Part shown: positions 6,221 through 9,082 of the stretch, piece by piece
Position numbering within the stretch: position 1 is the stretch's first letter
Layout of the letters: every line of letters starts with the position of its first letter
Source of the DNA: Clostridia bacterium
Lineage (GTDB): Bacteria; Bacillota; Clostridia; Christensenellales; Aristaeellaceae
Reading direction: 5' to 3'
Assembly (NCBI GenBank): GCA_016297535.1
Contig: JAEDGL010000099.1
Location: forward strand, 1 to 9,082
Length of the DNA stretch: 9,082 bases
The notes under the pieces: generated by a model
What the model was told of the DNA's origin: nothing
The model's database searches: none
What the model saw: only the letters and a program-made list of their open reading frames with translations
Translations under genes and position numbers: made by a program

Positions 6221-7333
6221 ATGAAAACCGTCAAAACCGTCATGATCGGCGTGGGCAACATCAGCGGCATCTATCTCAAAAACATCCATGAAACCTTTCA
6301 TGAGATTGAGCTGATCGGCGTGTGCGATCTGGTGCGCGAGCGTGCCGAGAAGGCGCAGCGGGAATACGGCATTCCCAAAATCTACGAAACCATGCACGAT
6401 GCCTTTGCCGACCCTGAGGTGGAAATGGTGCTCAACCTCACCCGGCCCTACGAGCATTTTGAGGTGAGCAGGGCCGCGCTGGAGGCGGGCAAGCATGTGT
6501 ACAGCGAAAAGCCTCTGGGTGCGGATCTGCAGGAGGGCAGGGCGCTTTTGGAGCTGGCCAGGCAGAAGGGCCTCAGGCTGGGCGGCGCGCCGGATACGTT
6601 TCTGGGTGCAGGCATCCAGACCTGCCGCCGCCTGATCGATGATGGCTACATCGGCACGCCCATTGGCAGCGCGGCCTTCATGATTGGCCATGGGCCGGAA
6701 TCGTGGCATCCCGATCCCGCGTTTTTCTACAAGCGCGGCGGCGGCCCCATGCTGGATATGGGCCCTTACTACCTCACCGCCATGATCAACCTGATGGGCG
6801 GGGTGGACAGGGTGTTTTCCGCCAGCCGCAGCTCCTTCCCCCGGCGCATGATTACCAGCCGGCCCTTTGCCGGTACGGCGGTGGATGTGGAGGTAAACAC
6901 CTATGTTGCCGGTACGGTGCAGTATTCCTCCGGCGCGATCGGCACCCTCTTTACTACCTTTGATGTGCATTTCCCTGCCGAAAAAAGGCGTTTTATCGAA
7001 ATCTACGGCACCGAGGGTACGCTTTTTGTGCCCGATCCCAACACGTTTGGCGGCAAGGTGGAGCTGTACCGGCCCGAGGAGGGCGCGGTGAAGGAAATGC
7101 CCCTGATGTATGCCTATCCCGAAAACTCCCGCGCGCTGGGACTGGCGGACATGTGCAAGGCCATTCTGACCGGGCGCGAGGCGCGCTGTGATGTGCAGCA
7201 GACCTATCATGTGCTGGAAATGATGGAGGGCTTTGCCACCAGCGCCAAAACCGGGGAGTGGACGAAGATACAATCCGTCTATCACCGCGCGCCTGCAATG
7301 GAAAGACCCGTGCTGAAGGGAATACTGGATTAA
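6221..7333 (+). CDS. Gfo/Idh/MocA family oxidoreductase, paralog B
   Basis: 370-residue tandem copy of the preceding gene with all the same landmarks: GVGNISG (10-16), D36, E96-K97-P98 and D179 in the GGGPMLDMGPYY block. I count 42 substitutions against paralog A: only 9 in the first 154 residues (cofactor domain), and 33 in residues 155-370. Clusters fall at 156-169 (INNGHES becoming IGHGPES), 204-223 and 275-281. The two copies thus keep the same cofactor site but may differ in substrate, or form a mixed oligomer. The ATG at 6221 follows GAGGAGAG; the frame is open further upstream inside paralog A, but paralogy fixes this start. The gap to paralog A is 20 bases and to the next gene 19 bases. 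Confidence 0.92.
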   Translation: MKTVKTVMIGVGNISGIYLKNIHETFHEIELIGVCDLVRERAEKAQREYGIPKIYETMHDAFADPEVEMVLNLTRPYEHFEVSRAALEAGKHVYSEKPLGADLQEGRALLELARQKGLRLGGAPDTFLGAGIQTCRRLIDDGYIGTPIGSAAFMIGHGPESWHPDPAFFYKRGGGPMLDMGPYYLTAMINLMGGVDRVFSASRSSFPRRMITSRPFAGTAVDVEVNTYVAGTVQYSSGAIGTLFTTFDVHFPAEKRRFIEIYGTEGTLFVPDPNTFGGKVELYRPEEGAVKEMPLMYAYPENSRALGLADMCKAILTGREARCDVQQTYHVLEMMEGFATSAKTGEWTKIQSVYHRAPAMERPVLKGILD

Positions 7334-7352
7334 CGGCGAGAGGACATGAGCC

Positions 7353-8498
7353 ATGAATGATGGTATCCACGGCATGCTGCCCCGGGAGCAGATGTGCGAG
7401 GGCGCCCGAAAATACTGGGACTATTACAACATGGTGCCCGGCGCGGGCTTTTATCAGAAGGAGTTTGGCTTTTACTCGCTGGAAAAATGGCAGCGCGAGG
7501 AGGGCCTTTCGCCGGATGAAGATCTGGACAGCCTGTTTGGCTTTGACCCGCAGGGCTATGTAAGCATAGGCGGCCTGGGCTGGTGCGAAGCGGGCTTTGA
7601 GCCCGTGTTTGAGGAAAAGGTGCTGGAGGACCGCGGCGCATACGAGCTGGTGCAGGATTTTGCGGGCCGCTCGGTGCTGTGCTTCAAGGGCAGGCGCAGC
7701 GGTTTTATGCCGGAGTATGTGGATCATCCCGTCAAGGACCAGAAAACCTGGGAGGAAAAATGCCTTTGGCGCATGGATCCCAACACGTTTGAGCGGCAGG
7801 CCAGGATGGATGAATACCTTCCCGCCGCCATGGAAAAGGCCAAACAGGGCATGTTTGTGGTGCAGAACCTGGTGGGCGGATACATGTACCTGCGCTCGCT
7901 GATGGGGCCGGAGGAGCTGCTCTACCTGTTTTATGACGATCCCGAGCTTATCCACGCCTGCATGCGGCAATGGTTTACCCTGGCCGACAGCATCATTGCC
8001 CGGCACCAGCAGCAGCTGTCCATCGACGAGCTGTTCATCGGCGAGGATATCTGCTACAACCACGGCCCGCTGATCTCGCCGGACATGATCCGGGAATTCC
8101 TGCTGCCCTACTACCAGCAGCTGCTTACCAACATGCGCCGCCGCCGGTTGGATCCCAACCGGCCCATCGGCTTTCAGGTGGATACGGACGGCCTGTGCGA
8201 CCCGGTGATTGATCTGTACCGCAGCCTTGGCATGACCCAGATGAGCCCGTTTGAGGTGGCTGCCGGGTGCGATGTGATCCGCACCGGACAGCAATATCCC
8301 GATCTCAAAATCTCCGGCGGAGTGGACAAGCGGGTGCTTGCGCAGGGGCCCAGGGCCATTGATGAAATGGTGGACCGCATCTTCCCTGTTATGCAAAAGC
8401 GCGGCGGCTTCCTGCCCACCTGCGACCATGGCGTGCCGGAGGAAGTAAGCCTGCAAAACTACCTGTATTACCGCAAGCGTTGCCTGGAGTTTGCATAA
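7353..8498 (+). CDS. Uroporphyrinogen decarboxylase superfamily protein, probably not a haem enzyme
   Basis: 381-residue TIM-barrel protein of the URO-D/cobalamin-methyltransferase superfamily, somewhat longer than true HemE and without a recognisable HemE N-terminal active-site block. The second half fits best: FIGEDICYNHGPLISPDMIREFLLP region (229-253), FQVDTDGLCDPVIDLYRSLG (274-293), SGGVDKR (about 316-322) and the C-terminal TCDHGVPEEVSLQNYL block (356-371). Corrinoid methyltransferases of this superfamily bind zinc through H-x-C and a later C. Here D277-x-D279 stands where H-x-C is expected, and C357-D358-H359 lies near the later cysteine. GAGAGG precedes the ATG. The gene is last in the operon, so it probably acts on the same substrate as the oxidoreductases. 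Such proteins often sit in sugar-catabolic clusters with unknown function. Methyl transfer or decarboxylation are both open. Confidence 0.85.
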   Translation: MNDGIHGMLPREQMCEGARKYWDYYNMVPGAGFYQKEFGFYSLEKWQREEGLSPDEDLDSLFGFDPQGYVSIGGLGWCEAGFEPVFEEKVLEDRGAYELVQDFAGRSVLCFKGRRSGFMPEYVDHPVKDQKTWEEKCLWRMDPNTFERQARMDEYLPAAMEKAKQGMFVVQNLVGGYMYLRSLMGPEELLYLFYDDPELIHACMRQWFTLADSIIARHQQQLSIDELFIGEDICYNHGPLISPDMIREFLLPYYQQLLTNMRRRRLDPNRPIGFQVDTDGLCDPVIDLYRSLGMTQMSPFEVAAGCDVIRTGQQYPDLKISGGVDKRVLAQGPRAIDEMVDRIFPVMQKRGGFLPTCDHGVPEEVSLQNYLYYRKRCLEFA

Positions 8499-8509
8499 GC
8501 CTGGCAGAT

Positions 8510-8533
8510 GATCGGAAAATCCGTATCGCTTTT
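8510..8533 (+). terminator. Weak terminator candidate after the catabolic operon
   Basis: GAT-CGGA (8510-8516) pairs with TCCG-T-ATC (8520-8527) with one bulged base and a loop of three A, followed by GC and four T. It sits 12 bases after the operon stop codon, the right place, but the stem is weak. If it fails, the downstream membrane-protein gene would be co-transcribed. Confidence 0.35.
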
Positions 8534-8585
8534 AATGAAATTCTCATGGTGCTTTCAGCAGACTTTCGTGTTGCCTGATGCGGAT

Positions 8586-8596
8586 TGTGGTATCAT
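8586..8596 (+). promoter_or_regulatory. Possible extended -10 promoter of the small membrane protein gene
   Basis: TG-G-TATCAT (8588-8596) matches an extended -10 element. The nearest -35-like bases (TTGCCT, about 14 bases upstream) are too close to be convincing. Transcription would start about 20 bases before the ribosome site. Confidence 0.35.
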
Positions 8597-8642
8597 CAGC
8601 ATGCAAAACAGCAAGAGGCTGTTTGATAAAGGAGGAACATCC

Positions 8643-8981
8643 ATGAGCGATGCTTTGGGCCCGGAGGGCAGCTATTACGAAACCAAACGGCGCGAAGAAG
8701 AACGCCGTCTCAAGCAAAAAAGCGACGCGGCGTATCCGGTTGTCATTACCGTGCTGTACCTGATTCTGGGGGCCTGCTTTGGCCTGTGGCATCCGGGCTG
8801 GCTGATCTTTCTGACCATTCCGCTGCATTACATCCATTTCAAATCGCTCAAGGCGCGGCTTCTGCATCCGGTATCCATCGTGCTGATCTATCTGGTGCTT
8901 GGCTTTTTCTTTCACCTATGGCACCCGGGCTGGCTGATCTTTTTGCTGATTCCGCTGGGCGGAATTTACGGATGGTTCTGA
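8643..8981 (+). CDS. Small membrane protein with two LWHPGWLIFL repeats
   Basis: 112 residues. A charged, probably helical N-terminus (about 10-27, rich in E, R and K) is followed by two copies of a 31-residue hydrophobic unit, at 31-61 and 75-105, joined by a short basic linker (HFKSLKARL). The units match at 21 of 31 positions and both contain the exact core LWHPGWLIFL followed by x-IPL. Each unit probably makes two short membrane helices hinged at HPG, giving about four in total. The WHPGWLIFL motif is familiar from the C-terminal membrane parts of some clostridial regulators, but here no DNA-binding domain is attached and I do not recognise a function. The ATG follows AAAGGAGGA; an earlier in-frame ATG (8508) lacks a ribosome site. 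A strong terminator follows at once. Confidence 0.88.
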   Translation: MSDALGPEGSYYETKRREEERRLKQKSDAAYPVVITVLYLILGACFGLWHPGWLIFLTIPLHYIHFKSLKARLLHPVSIVLIYLVLGFFFHLWHPGWLIFLLIPLGGIYGWF

Positions 8982-8988
8982 TGATCCC

Positions 8989-9031
8989 AAAACCCCCGGG
9001 AACGGAAGAAAGGTTCCGTTCCCGGGGGTTT
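8989..9031. terminator. Strong, roughly symmetric terminator hairpin
   Basis: An 18-bp stem (8990-9007 with 9014-9031) rich in G and C, with loop GAAAGG. On the plus strand it ends in TTT and on the minus strand in TTTT, so it can work in both directions. It starts 8 bases after the membrane-protein stop codon and probably also ends a convergent gene beyond the right edge. Confidence 0.85.
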
Positions 9032-9036
9032 CAGCG

Positions 9037-9071
9037 TGTCGAAAAAGCTCGCTTCGCGATCTTTTCCGACA
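9037..9071 (-). repeat. Palindromic REP-like element, copy 3 of 3 (inverted)
   Basis: The 13-nt arms of copies 1 and 2 appear here in reverse orientation: CGAAAAAGCTCGC at 9040-9052 and GCGATCTTTTCCG at 9056-9068, with loop TTC. Extra TGT/ACA pairs at the ends lengthen the stem. It directly follows a terminator, as copy 1 directly precedes one. Confidence 0.75.
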
Positions 9072-9082
9072 GAAACTGGCGG

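Larger units (their letters stand above)
5088..7333 (+). repeat. Tandem gene duplication (two 1113-nt oxidoreductase genes)
   Basis: Two directly repeated genes of identical length, with starts 1133 bases apart and separated by 20 bases that do not belong to the coding repeat. The alignment is gapless. Most nucleotide differences are silent third-position changes, so both copies have been kept under selection for some time and this is not a fresh or assembly-made duplication. Confidence 0.9.

Noticed and set aside
6197..8456. Long minus-strand open frames opposite the oxidoreductase and URO-D-like genes
   Set aside because: These are shadows caused by GC-rich codon bias. The plus-strand products match known families and are well spaced with ribosome sites.
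7353..8498. True HemE (uroporphyrinogen decarboxylase for haem synthesis)
   Set aside because: The HemE N-terminal substrate-binding block is not recognisable, no haem genes are nearby, and the operon context is sugar-type oxidoreductases.
1..9082. CRISPR array, tRNA, rRNA, transposase or phage genes
   Set aside because: No regularly spaced direct repeats, no cloverleaf or conserved rRNA segments, and no transposase or phage-like proteins were seen.

Overview
The window reads as a GC-rich Firmicute of the class Clostridia, most likely a gut anaerobe. The grounds are strong AGGAGG-type ribosome sites, a FliB-type cysteine-rich methylase, a small membrane protein with the LWHPGWLIFL motif known from clostridial proteins, and a queuosine salvage operon with a long structured leader. 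No rRNA, tRNA, CRISPR array, transposase or phage gene was seen. The taxonomic placement is inference.

Layout. Positions 1-156 are non-coding, with a palindromic repeat and a long terminator hairpin. Positions 157-1328 (minus strand) hold a two-gene queuosine operon: a YhhQ-family precursor transporter followed, with an ATGA overlap, by queF. A good sigma-70-type promoter (1672-1700) precedes it. Between promoter and start codon lies a leader of about 335 nt, with a possible H-type pseudoknot at its 5' end and an intrinsic terminator hairpin just before the ribosome site. This is the layout of a riboswitch-controlled attenuator. Positions 1763-2863 (minus) encode a CE15-like alpha/beta hydrolase with its own extended -10 promoter and a strong terminator. 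Positions 2948-4117 (minus) encode a FliB-family flagellin lysine-N-methylase.

From 4250 the plus strand carries a compact four-gene operon: a ThuA-like protein, two tandem Gfo/Idh/MocA oxidoreductases of exactly equal length (about 89% identical), and a uroporphyrinogen-decarboxylase-superfamily protein. Gaps are only 19-26 nt and every gene has its own ribosome site. ThuA-like and Gfo/Idh/MocA proteins are known partners in sugar or glycoside oxidation, for example 3-keto-sugar formation. The operon is therefore probably catabolic, acting on a sugar-like or glycosidic substrate that cannot be named from sequence. No kinase, transporter or glycosidase lies in the window. The adjacent esterase may belong to the same carbohydrate theme, but on the opposite strand.

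After the operon comes a 112-residue membrane protein built from two copies of a 31-residue hydrophobic unit, then a strong bidirectional terminator and a third copy of the palindromic repeat. The most interesting items are the duplicated oxidoreductase pair in an uncharacterised catabolic operon, the structured leader of the queuosine transporter, the three-copy palindromic repeat, and the internally duplicated small membrane protein.
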